A DNA stretch of 6,844 nucleotides from a bacterium UBP12_UBA5184. GTDB lineage: Bacteria; Vulcanimicrobiota; Vulcanimicrobiia; Vulcanimicrobiales; Vulcanimicrobiaceae. Position numbers and translations under genes: made by a program. A model generated the notes under the pieces. That model did not search any database, was not told the origin of the DNA, and was given only the letters and a program-made list of their open reading frames with translations. The stretch lies in contig DHWK01000101.1 of NCBI GenBank assembly GCA_002413145.1, forward strand, positions 716 through 7,559, given 5' to 3'. Shown here in pieces: positions 1 to 6,844 of this stretch; within the stretch, counting starts at the first letter, position 1, and each line of letters opens with the position of its first letter.

Positions 1-896
<896 letters not shown>

Positions 897-900
<4 letters not shown>

Positions 901-1844
901 CCCTTACTAACGACCTCGTGCATCGCCGCGACGATGTCCTTGTCGAACTGCGTCCCGATATTGGCGTCGAGTTGTTCGAGGGCGCGCGTCGGCGACATCG
1001 GCGGGCGATACGGACGCCGCCCAATCATCGCGTTGAAGCAGTCGGCGACGGTGACGATGCGGGTGTGTAACTCGAGGCTTTCGGCAAAGAGTCCGTCCGG
1101 ATAGCCTTTGCCGTCCAGCCGCTCGTGATGGTGGCGAACGGGACGCGCGAAGATGGCGAGGTTCGGATCGTCCAGAACGATGCGTTCGCCGGCGGTGGTA
1201 TGGCTGCGCATCGCGACCCATTCTGCGTCGGTCAATTTGCGCGGCGCGTGCAGGATCTCGGTCGGCGTCGTGACCTTGCCGACGTCGTGGATCATCCCGC
1301 AACGCGAGACGAACGTAATCTCTTCCTCCGAGAGCATTAAGCGCCGCGCCAAGCGCGAACACCATGCCGCCACCGCGCGCGAGTGCTCGGCCGTCAACGG
1401 ATCGGCGGCATCTAAGCGCACGAGCATGGCATTGATCGACGCATCGACCTCCCCCAGCCGTTCGTCTACCGGTCGCGAACTCTGTCGCGGTTTGGCCAAC
1501 ACTTTTCGGATGGGGCGCTCCAGCGCGCGCAGGGGCGCGCGATAGACGCCGGCGTAGCCGCGCGGCGCAAGGTAACCATCGAGCAAGCTGCAGGCGTTAC
1601 CGAAGAAATTGACGATCGCCGGGGAGTCGACGTGCGCGTCGCACATCCGGTCGATCCAACGCACGAGATCTTCGTGGGATCCATCGCGGCAACCCGAAGC
1701 GTAGGCGTCGACGAAGGCATCGGCCACCAGTTCCACGAGCAGCGTTCGCTCGGAGCTCGGTATGTGGGCCGCCAACGCCGCGGCGATTTCGGCCCGATCG
1801 TTTTCGAGCGACTTGGCGACGACGAACATCGGCTGAACGGTCAT
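897..1844 (-). CDS. HD-GYP domain protein, probable cyclic-di-GMP phosphodiesterase
   Basis: The protein has 315 residues. The C-terminal half (about 130-310) is an HD-GYP domain, a family that hydrolyses cyclic-di-GMP. The metal-binding pattern looks complete: H154 in AEHSRAV, the H186-D187 pair in IHDVGK, H215, H239-H240-E241, the signature DGKGYPDG (GYP at 247-249) and D268 in VADCFNAM. The first 130 or so residues are not a receiver, PAS or GAF domain that I recognise. They look mostly helical, contain four cysteines (C52, C68, C85 plus C162 just inside the catalytic half) and have no signal peptide or membrane segment, so a cytoplasmic location is likely. The ATG at 1844 lies only 5 bases after the stop of the upstream STAND gene. 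A GGAGAG (1857-1862) stands 12 bases before it, longer than ideal, so translational coupling is likely. Catalysis is inferred from conserved residues; the input signal is unknown. Confidence 0.9.
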
Positions 1845-1849
1845 TTGCT

Positions 1850-4300
1850 TTACGCACTCTCCGCGACGGGTGTGTCGTGAACCGGGAAGGCATGAAAATC
1901 GGGAAGCAACCGGAGCACGGCCGGTCCTGCCGCCGAGCGCCGGAGGGGCGCGACCAGGCGGCTTGGGAGCGTTTCGAGCAGACGCGCGAATCCGCCCGAC
2001 TGGCAGCGCCGCAATTCATCGAGGGCAGCGACGACGACGTCGTAGTTCTGTTCGCCGGCGCGCCGGGCGACCAGCGCTTCCGCCGCGTTCACGAGCGCCA
2101 ACGTTCGCGCGCAACGCGGCGGAATCTCCTTACGAAGCGCGGCTAAGATCAGACGCGGCGAGCGAATGCGACCCAGCAAGGTAAAGGTGAGCGCGCACAG
2201 CGTACGGGCGCGCCACACCGGCAAGTCTTGTAAAGCCGAGGTGTGACGACGGATCAGACGCCAGGCAGCCGTCACCGACGCGGCGGCGTCTTCGTTGGCG
2301 CCGGCAGCGGCGGCGTAAAACGAGATTTCCGCGAGGCGCAAGGCCCGCCGGTCCTCGCTCGCTTGATTCTCGGCGCTCGAGCTCAAGATCTTATGCGCGC
2401 GCCCGAAGTCGCCATAGGTTCCCAATTGTAGCGCCTTCGCCGGAAGCAAGGCCTGCACGACGTGACGCGAACTATACTGGACGTCGAATTCCGCCAGTTC
2501 GCGCTCGATGCCGGCGACGGCTCGGGCGTCGCCGCGCTCGGCGGCGATTTCATACGCGGCGAGCCAGGCATACAGCTGCTTGTCGACGCTGCCGCATTTG
2601 GCGCCGCAGGCGGCGATCCGTTCCAGATAACCGGCAGCCGCCTCCAAGTCGTCGTCGATGTCTTTGGCGGCGTTGTAGAGCACGCTGTATGCGCCGCCGG
2701 CGACTTCGTAGACGCCTTCGCGTTCGGCTAAGTCGGCGCCGATCGTCGCGAGCGCCTTCGCGCGCTCTCCGTCGCCCGCTTGGAGCGCGACGAAGGCGGC
2801 CTGGTGGTGGACGCGCGCCGACAGGATGTTGTCGTCGAGGTGCTTCGCGCTCGCGAGCGCGCGATCGACCCACTTCCGGCCCTGGACGGGACGGCCGGTG
2901 ATCACGTATGCCGCCCCCAGAGCCGACATGACGGCGACGCGAACCTCGGGCGGCGCGTCGAAGAACGCCTCGTCGGGTTTGAGCAATTCGACGCAATCCT
3001 CGCGGCCGCGCCGCAGCAGATCGACCGCATAGAGGTAGCGCATGCGCATGCGCTGCTGCGGCACGGTGCAAGACAGCAGCGCGTGCTGAAAGAGCGCCTC
3101 CGATATGTCCAACTTACCGCCGAGGGATGCGATGATCGCCTGGACGGCCAACACCGAGTAGTTCGCCGCGCGCGCTTCGTCGCCGAGCGCAGCCAGCGCG
3201 TCGTGCATAAAATAAGCTTTGTCACTTTCGACCGAGGTGAAGCCGTACAGCTCGATCAGCCGCAGGATCTCGCTTTGATTCTTCGCGCCCGCTAACAGGT
3301 GGATTGCGCCCGCGATGTCCCCACTCGCTTCGAGGGCGCGCGCGCTGCGCATGACGATTCGCTGCCGCTCGGCCTCATCTAACGCCTCGATCTTGGCGCG
3401 GACGAAGGCGCGGAAGCGTCCTTGATAACGCGTTCCGTCGAAATCGAAGATATGGGGAGCCTTCTCGCGTATCGCCGTCAGCAGGTGGCCGGCTTCCGGA
3501 CCTGCCGCTTTGCCGAGGGTCGGGAGAGCGAGGGACGGCAAGAGCGCAGTTTGGAGAAGGAACACACGCTCGGTCGTCTCGAGCGCCGCGAAAACTTCCT
3601 CAGCCGCGACTTCAAAGGGTAGGTTGAAGCGCTGAGTCGCGTCGCACGGCGGCCGGCGCAACAAGAAAACGAAGTCGGCGATCACGCCGTTGGTGGAGGC
3701 GTGCAAGGCCGCAACCGCCTCCGGTGCGACGTCCGGCGCGATCTTTGCCGCGAACTCATGCACTTTCCCCGGCCTCAGGAGAAGCACCGATCCGTCGATC
3801 GGCAGATTCGTGATGCCGTGTGCCAGCCACGACGCGACCGGCAATTCGTCGAGCGTACGCGACGAGACCAGCCAGCGGATCGATTCGGCCGAACGCTCGA
3901 TGGCCCGGGCGACGAAGCGCGCGACCAGCGGATCGCCCGCGTTGTGTAGGTCGTCGAGGACGATCGTACAGGCGAGACCGCTGACGTGACGCGCGAACCA
4001 GGTCGCCAGCGTGTCGGCCGGATCTTCCCGCTGCAGCGCGCGCTCGAAGGCACCCGCTAGCGACAGCCGCATCCCCGGGACATGCGCCGAGAGCGCGTGA
4101 ACCAGATCGCCGGTGAAGCGCGCGAACGACGCACTCTCGGGCAGAGCGACGTAGGCCGACGGTTCGTGAGCGGCCGCATATTCGCGCAACACGCTCGAGG
4201 TACCGTAACCGGACGGAGCGGCAATCAGAACTGCGCGCCGGTCCGCCGAGGCTTCGATCGCGGCGGCGATGCGCGGGCGCGGGACAAACGAGGATGACAC
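1850..4300 (-). CDS. MalT/LAL-like STAND protein with degenerate Walker A and no LuxR HTH
   Basis: The protein has about 816 residues from a GTG at 4300. It has the layout of the large MalT-type (LAL) regulators. Residues 5-11 (FVPRPRI) are the usual family opening. A P-loop region follows at 28-36 (APSGYGTSS), then a Walker B strand at 112-119 (TIVLDDLH) and an SSRTLDELP stretch after it. The MalT winged-helix-like segment (EEVFAALETTERVFLLQTALLPSL) falls near 230-255, and long helical, TPR-like repeats fill roughly 390-780. In the P-loop the invariant lysine is a threonine (T34, codon ACC). The C-terminus ends in a Pro/Ala-rich tail without the LTPREREVL-type DNA-binding domain that normally closes these proteins, and no such domain appears in other frames downstream. 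It may therefore be a sensor or scaffold rather than a transcription factor. The start is uncertain: the frame is open back to a GTG at 4432 (860 residues), with a TTG at 4321. I prefer 4300 because the extra 44 codons have poor GC3 and the family normally begins just before FVPRPR. No strong ribosome binding site precedes 4300; see the leader ORF. Confidence 0.85.
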   Translation of the reverse strand: MSSSFVPRPRIAAAIEASADRRAVLIAAPSGYGTSSVLREYAAAHEPSAYVALPESASFARFTGDLVHALSAHVPGMRLSLAGAFERALQREDPADTLATWFARHVSGLACTIVLDDLHNAGDPLVARFVARAIERSAESIRWLVSSRTLDELPVASWLAHGITNLPIDGSVLLLRPGKVHEFAAKIAPDVAPEAVAALHASTNGVIADFVFLLRRPPCDATQRFNLPFEVAAEEVFAALETTERVFLLQTALLPSLALPTLGKAAGPEAGHLLTAIREKAPHIFDFDGTRYQGRFRAFVRAKIEALDEAERQRIVMRSARALEASGDIAGAIHLLAGAKNQSEILRLIELYGFTSVESDKAYFMHDALAALGDEARAANYSVLAVQAIIASLGGKLDISEALFQHALLSCTVPQQRMRMRYLYAVDLLRRGREDCVELLKPDEAFFDAPPEVRVAVMSALGAAYVITGRPVQGRKWVDRALASAKHLDDNILSARVHHQAAFVALQAGDGERAKALATIGADLAEREGVYEVAGGAYSVLYNAAKDIDDDLEAAAGYLERIAACGAKCGSVDKQLYAWLAAYEIAAERGDARAVAGIERELAEFDVQYSSRHVVQALLPAKALQLGTYGDFGRAHKILSSSAENQASEDRRALRLAEISFYAAAAGANEDAAASVTAAWRLIRRHTSALQDLPVWRARTLCALTFTLLGRIRSPRLILAALRKEIPPRCARTLALVNAAEALVARRAGEQNYDVVVAALDELRRCQSGGFARLLETLPSRLVAPLRRSAAGPAVLRLLPDFHAFPVHDTPVAESA

Positions 4301-4308
4301 GCTGCTAG

Positions 4309-4377
4309 CTAGACCGGCCAAGCCCCGGTTGGGACGTCCGCCTCGAGGGGCGGAGCCGACTGCTGACGATAGCTCAT
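4309..4377 (-). CDS. 22-codon leader ORF or frame-shifted 5' end of the STAND gene
   Basis: An ATG at 4377-4375 sits 7 bases after a perfect Shine-Dalgarno sequence, the best initiation signal in the window. The ORF reads 22 codons, beginning MSYRQQSAPP and ending GAWPV, and stops at TAG (4311-4309). Only 8 bases separate that stop from the GTG at 4300 of the STAND gene, which lies in the -1 frame relative to this ORF. Its third codon positions are about 77% G/C, against about 58% for the STAND frame over the same stretch, which favours this frame as the translated one. It could be a leader peptide that hands ribosomes to the STAND gene by termination-reinitiation. Alternatively it is the true N-terminus of that gene, separated from it by a one-base deletion (real or from sequencing), for example in the CTAGCTAG stretch. 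It shows no run of codons for one amino acid, so classic amino acid attenuation is unlikely. Confidence 0.4.
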   Translation of the reverse strand: MSYRQQSAPPLEADVPTGAWPV

Positions 4378-4384
4378 GAGGACA

Positions 4385-4392
4385 ACCTCCTT
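4385..4392 (-). promoter_or_regulatory. Perfect Shine-Dalgarno AAGGAGGT
   Basis: Read on the minus strand the eight bases are AAGGAGGT, a full complement of the 16S rRNA 3' end. They are 7 bases from the ATG at 4377. In the STAND gene frame no ATG, GTG or TTG lies at a usable distance, so this site selects the 22-codon ORF. It is far stronger than the sites seen before the other genes here. Confidence 0.75.
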
Positions 4393-4470
4393 GTTGCTCG
4401 CTTCCTAGTACTGTCCGGATCGGTCGCCGCACCGAGTGACCTGGACTGCTATGTGCCGCGGATCACCTCG

Positions 4471-4480
4471 GCCGATCGGC
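4471..4480. repeat. 10-bp perfect palindrome GCCGATCGGC, possible operator
   Basis: This perfect palindrome lies about 94 bases upstream of the leader ATG, where an operator could sit. A related half-matching stretch, CCGGATCGGTCG, occurs at 4415-4426, closer to the gene, and both contain GATCGG. In a GC-rich genome such a palindrome is weak evidence on its own, and no regulator can be assigned. Confidence 0.2.
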
Positions 4481-4495
4481 GCCGCGTCGCACGGC

Positions 4496-4519
4496 AAAGA
4501 CGAAGAGCCCACCGTCTTT
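4496..4519. repeat. Inverted repeat, 7-bp arms with 10-base loop
   Basis: AAAGACG at 4496-4502 and its exact complement CGTCTTT at 4513-4519 flank a 10-base loop. The right arm overlaps a second small inverted repeat (CTTTC 4516-4520, loop CTAT, GAAAG 4525-4529). In RNA the two hairpins could not both form. No T-tract follows on the minus strand, so this is not a standard terminator. Arms of this length can arise by chance. Confidence 0.4.
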
Positions 4520-4593
4520 CCTATGAAAGGGGCGCCCGCCAATGGTACTCGACCCTGTGTTCGAGCGCACGTGACGCAGCGCACTATTCGGCG

Positions 4594-6507
4594 CTAACCG
4601 GCCGAGAAAAACTCCCGTAGCGTCGAGAGATCGTCGATACGCGTTGCCGGCGGAAGCGCGTCGAGGATCGTCTCGCCGTAGCGCATCGAGGCGGCGCGCC
4701 CGTCGAGGAGCACGAGCAAACCGCGGTCGTGCTTCGAGCGGATGAGCCGGCCGAAACCCTGCTTGAGACGCACGATCGCCGACGGAATCATATATTCCTC
4801 GAAACTCGGACGGCCCGCGGCTTCGAGCGCCCGCAAGCGCGCCGCGACGAGCGGATCGCCCGGCGAAGGGAACGGCAAACGGTCGATGATGACGCACGAA
4901 AGCTGGTCGCCGACGACGTCGATTCCTTCCCAGAACGTCGCGGTCGCGAACAGCACCGCGTTGTGCGTGTTTCGAAACCACTCGAGCAAATGCGCCCGCG
5001 GCAAATCTCCCTGTAGTTTCACGGGGTAGTGGATGCGCTCGCGCACCGCGGCGTAAACTTCGCGCAAACGCGCGTACGAGGTGAACAAAACGAAGGCGCG
5101 GCCGCGCGAGAGTTCGAGCGACTCCTCGACGAGCGGTGCGACGTGCTCGGCGAAGTCCGGCGATTTCGGGTTGCAGTGCCGCGGCGCGATGAAGAGCCGG
5201 GCCTGGATGCGGAAATCGAAGGGCGAGGGCGCGACGTATTCCTGGGCTTCGTCGACGCCTAGCGACGCTTTGAGAAACGCGAACGACGAGCCGGTGGCGA
5301 TCGTCGCGCTCGTCATAACGACGCTTTGCGTGCGCCCGAAGAGCGCGGTTCGCAGATATTCGGCGACGTCGAAGGGAGCGGAATGGACGGCATAGCGACC
5401 CTCACCGTCGAGCCGCTCGGCCCACGTGATCGCCTCGTCGTCGGGGAGGTTCGTCCGCTCGATCGTCGCGAGGTGCGCGAGGATGCCGCGCACGTTCAGC
5501 TCGCGACGCCGTTCGGCTTCGGCGACGTTGTCGGGCGGTCGTTTCAGTGCAGCTTGCCAATTCGCACCAAGCCAATTCTCGAGCCGGTAAAACGATGTCT
5601 GAAGCTGCGCCAGCGCGTCGTAGGCCGCTTCGTTGTGGGCCAGCGGATAACGCTCGCCCGGCACGCGAGCCAAGGCCTGAACGAGACCGCGGACGCCTTC
5701 GTCGATCTCGGCATCGTAGTTGCCGGGAAGTAGATAGTGGCGGTGCAACCGGCGCATGAGTCGCGCGACGGTAGCGGGCGAGAGCGTCGCGGTCAGGGCC
5801 GCCGAAGCCCAGCGTTCGCACTGGTGCGCTTCGTCGAGGACCGCGTAATCGTATGGCGGGAGCAGCGTCCCGCCCAGTGCGAGGTCGAGGAAGAACAGCG
5901 CGTGGTTGACCACCACCAGATCGGCGAACTTCGCGGCGTCGCGCCGCGTGAAGAACCAGCAATCCTTGAAGCGTTCGCAGAATTCTCCGACGCAGTCGTC
6001 CGCATCGGCGTCGAGTAGCTCCCACTCTCCATAGGGCGGCGCAAAATCGAGTTCGGCGCGGTCGCCGCTCTCGGTCGCATCCGCCCAGGCCCAAATCCGT
6101 TCCATCGTCCCGCTTTGCGCGACCAGCCGATCGGCGCGCATCCGGTCGAGCTTCTGCCGGCAGAGATAGTGGTTTCGCCCTTTGAGTAGCTCGACGCGCG
6201 CCGGAATGTCGAGGGCGCGCTGCACGAGCGGGATGTCCTTGCGGACGAGTTGCTCCTGCAGTGCGATCGTCGCCGTCGAGACGACGACTTTCTTTCCGCT
6301 CCGCAGTGCCGGGACGAGATAGGCCAGCGATTTTCCGACGCCCGTCCCCGCTTCGACGAGCGTATGCGTCCCTTCCAAGAAACCGCGCTCGATGAGTTGC
6401 GACATCCGCACTTGTCCCGGGCGCGCTTCGAATCCGGCGAGCGCCCGCGCCAGCGGGCCGCCGCCGGCGAAGATCGCCTCGATCGAATCCGACTTCGTCG
6501 CGCTCAC
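4594..6507 (-). CDS. dinG: DinG/YoaA-family XPD-like iron-sulfur DNA helicase
   Basis: This is a superfamily 2, XPD-like ATP-dependent helicase. The family unwinds DNA 5' to 3', acts on forked, D-loop or R-loop structures and takes part in repair. The protein has 637 residues, close to the length of E. coli YoaA. All expected motifs are visible: Walker A AGTGVGKS (53-60), STATIALQEQL (motif Ia, 77-87), four iron-sulfur cysteines C116, C172, C177 and C183, VVNHALFF (199-206), the DEAH box (225-228), ATATFWEGID (521-530) and QGFGRLIRS (motif VI, 583-591). There is no N-terminal DEDD exonuclease domain such as Gram-positive DinG proteins carry. The GTG start at 6507 overlaps the stop of the upstream gene in GTGA, which suggests translational coupling. 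A GAGGAG lies only 2 bases before it, unusually close. The next in-frame Met (residue 35) would cut into the conserved N-terminus, so GTG is preferred. DinG versus YoaA cannot be settled from sequence alone. Confidence 0.95.
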   Translation of the reverse strand: MSATKSDSIEAIFAGGGPLARALAGFEARPGQVRMSQLIERGFLEGTHTLVEAGTGVGKSLAYLVPALRSGKKVVVSTATIALQEQLVRKDIPLVQRALDIPARVELLKGRNHYLCRQKLDRMRADRLVAQSGTMERIWAWADATESGDRAELDFAPPYGEWELLDADADDCVGEFCERFKDCWFFTRRDAAKFADLVVVNHALFFLDLALGGTLLPPYDYAVLDEAHQCERWASAALTATLSPATVARLMRRLHRHYLLPGNYDAEIDEGVRGLVQALARVPGERYPLAHNEAAYDALAQLQTSFYRLENWLGANWQAALKRPPDNVAEAERRRELNVRGILAHLATIERTNLPDDEAITWAERLDGEGRYAVHSAPFDVAEYLRTALFGRTQSVVMTSATIATGSSFAFLKASLGVDEAQEYVAPSPFDFRIQARLFIAPRHCNPKSPDFAEHVAPLVEESLELSRGRAFVLFTSYARLREVYAAVRERIHYPVKLQGDLPRAHLLEWFRNTHNAVLFATATFWEGIDVVGDQLSCVIIDRLPFPSPGDPLVAARLRALEAAGRPSFEEYMIPSAIVRLKQGFGRLIRSKHDRGLLVLLDGRAASMRYGETILDALPPATRIDDLSTLREFFSAG

Positions 6508-6844
6508 GGCTCCTCGTCCGTCGTTCCGCCGAGAGCTTCGCCTTCTTCGCTGCCCCGAGCGGGTTCGCCGAGCGCGACGTGTGCTTGGGGACGCGGCAGC
6601 CGCACGAGCAGCAGCGCCGCGAGGAAACCGACGATGAGTCCCCCGACGTGACCGGCCTTCGAAATGTTCGGAATCGAAAACGTGAACGCGAGGTTGATCA
6701 GGATGATCGGGAGCGTTTGCATGATGATGCCGCGCCCGCGCGGTCCCAGGCGAATGCCGATCGCGACCAGCGCACCGAAGAGCCCGAAGATCGCGCCGCC
6801 AAACAGCACGTAGTGGAAGTGCGCGACGACGTAGTACGTGTCGG
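6504..6844 (-). CDS. Rhomboid-family membrane protein, C-terminal part, apparently joined to a COX1 fragment
   Basis: The frame is open to the window edge, giving 112 residues. From about residue 17 onward it is rhomboid-like (intramembrane serine protease family). It has hydrophobic helices at about 12-30, 38-57 and 63-82, a family-typical INLAFTFSIPNISKAGHVGG with the catalytic-type His at H65, and a short acidic cytoplasmic tail. The GAIFGLFGAL stretch (16-25) matches what normally follows the active-site serine in GASGAIFGLFGAL. Here the serine position is glycine and the preceding residues, DTYYVVAHFHYVLFGG, are the cytochrome c oxidase subunit I heme-ligand signature. A GTG at 6809 could be read as a start, but the frame clearly continues upstream. 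The stop TGA overlaps the GTG of the helicase gene, so the two are likely co-translated. The rhomboid identity of the C-terminal part is good; the gene as assembled is probably chimeric. Confidence 0.75.
   Translation of the reverse strand, partial: DTYYVVAHFHYVLFGGAIFGLFGALVAIGIRLGPRGRGIIMQTLPIILINLAFTFSIPNISKAGHVGGLIVGFLAALLLVRLPRPQAHVALGEPARGSEEGEALGGTTDEEP
6801..6844 (-). other. Fragment resembling cytochrome c oxidase subunit I (heme-ligand helix)
   Basis: The minus-strand translation gives DTYYVVAHFHYVLF. In heme-copper oxidase subunit I, the HFH in VVAHFHYV supplies the heme a3 and heme a axial histidines (H376 and H378 in the bovine numbering). Rhomboid proteins have nothing of this kind before their GASGA motif. 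Only 14 complete codons plus two bases are visible, so it cannot be called a gene, but the match is to a very specific motif. It continues past the window edge. Confidence 0.7.

Larger units (their letters stand above)
4378..4593. other. Intergenic region between the helicase gene and the STAND leader
   Basis: This is the only substantial non-coding stretch in the window, about 216 bases, with genes on both sides transcribed leftward. It should hold the promoter of the STAND/HD-GYP pair and any terminator for the helicase gene. I see no convincing -35/-10 pair: on the minus strand TACTAG near 4410 and CATAGC near 4455 each match only three of six -10 bases. No GC-rich hairpin with a T-run follows the helicase stop. 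The region contains a 10-base palindrome, a 7-base inverted repeat and overlapping smaller repeats. Open frames crossing it (4463-4981 minus) are shadows of the helicase gene. Confidence 0.6.

Noticed and set aside
2550..3071. 173-codon minus-strand ORF inside the STAND gene
   Set aside because: It is extremely Arg-rich and low in complexity, typical of an out-of-frame reading of the STAND gene.
2780..3295. 171-codon plus-strand ORF antisense to the STAND gene
   Set aside because: Its composition mirrors the antisense frame of a high-GC gene; it has no ribosome binding site or domain.
4301..4432. N-terminal extension of the STAND protein from the GTG at 4432
   Set aside because: The extra 44 codons include rare-looking CTA, GTA and CGA codons and poor GC3, and they run through the strong ribosome binding site of another frame. 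The family normally starts near FVPRPR.
4400..4460. Possible -10 boxes (TACTAG, CATAGC on the minus strand)
   Set aside because: Each matches only three of six consensus bases and no matching -35 lies at 16-18 bases.
4560..4600. Possible terminator after the helicase gene (AGCGC...GCGCT at 4578-4595)
   Set aside because: The stem is only 5 bp, it overlaps the stop codon and no T-tract follows on the minus strand.
4463..4981. 172-codon minus-strand ORF crossing the intergenic region
   Set aside because: Most of it is another frame of the helicase gene, and the intergenic part shows no family similarity.
6507..6809. Reading the GTG at 6809 as the start of a small complete membrane protein
   Set aside because: The frame is open and strongly motif-bearing upstream to the window edge, so this GTG is an internal valine codon.

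Overview
The window is a GC-rich bacterial chromosomal segment, by rough impression in the mid-60s percent GC. The four main genes are packed with almost no spacing. No tRNA, rRNA, CRISPR array, insertion sequence or phage gene is visible. The actinobacteria-like form of the acetyl-CoA synthetase, the GTG starts and a MalT-like protein beside an HD-GYP protein would fit an Actinobacteria-, Eremiobacterota- or Dormibacterota-like environmental genome. That placement is inference only, since no marker gene is present.

Layout. Positions 1-900 (+) hold the C-terminal part of an AMP-forming acetyl-CoA synthetase, cut by the window edge. It runs tail to tail into a minus-strand HD-GYP protein (897-1844), and the two stop codons share bases in the tetranucleotide CTAA. 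Five bases upstream of the HD-GYP gene lies a large MalT/LAL-type STAND protein (about 1850-4300, minus). It lacks both the Walker A lysine and the usual C-terminal LuxR helix-turn-helix. Its 5' end is odd: the only strong ribosome binding site (a perfect AAGGAGGT) drives a 22-codon ORF in another frame, which stops 8 bases before the likely GTG start. A non-coding stretch of about 216 bases (4378-4593) with small inverted repeats separates this pair from the upstream genes. Those are a DinG/YoaA-family iron-sulfur helicase (4594-6507, minus) and, overlapping it by GTGA, the end of a rhomboid-type membrane protein (6504 to the window edge, minus).

How the genes may work together. The STAND gene and HD-GYP gene look like one transcription unit. 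They could be a signal-sensing module that ends in cyclic-di-GMP hydrolysis, but that link is inferred from spacing and domains only. The helicase and the rhomboid-like gene are a separate, translationally coupled pair.

The most striking anomaly is at the right edge. The last 44 bases, read on the minus strand, encode the heme-ligand signature of cytochrome c oxidase subunit I (DTYYVVAHFHYVLFGG). This runs without a stop into the rhomboid C-terminus, and the join lies in a GAIFGLFG stretch common to both families. This is most likely an assembly or recombination chimera at microhomology, so the right end should not be read as an intact gene.
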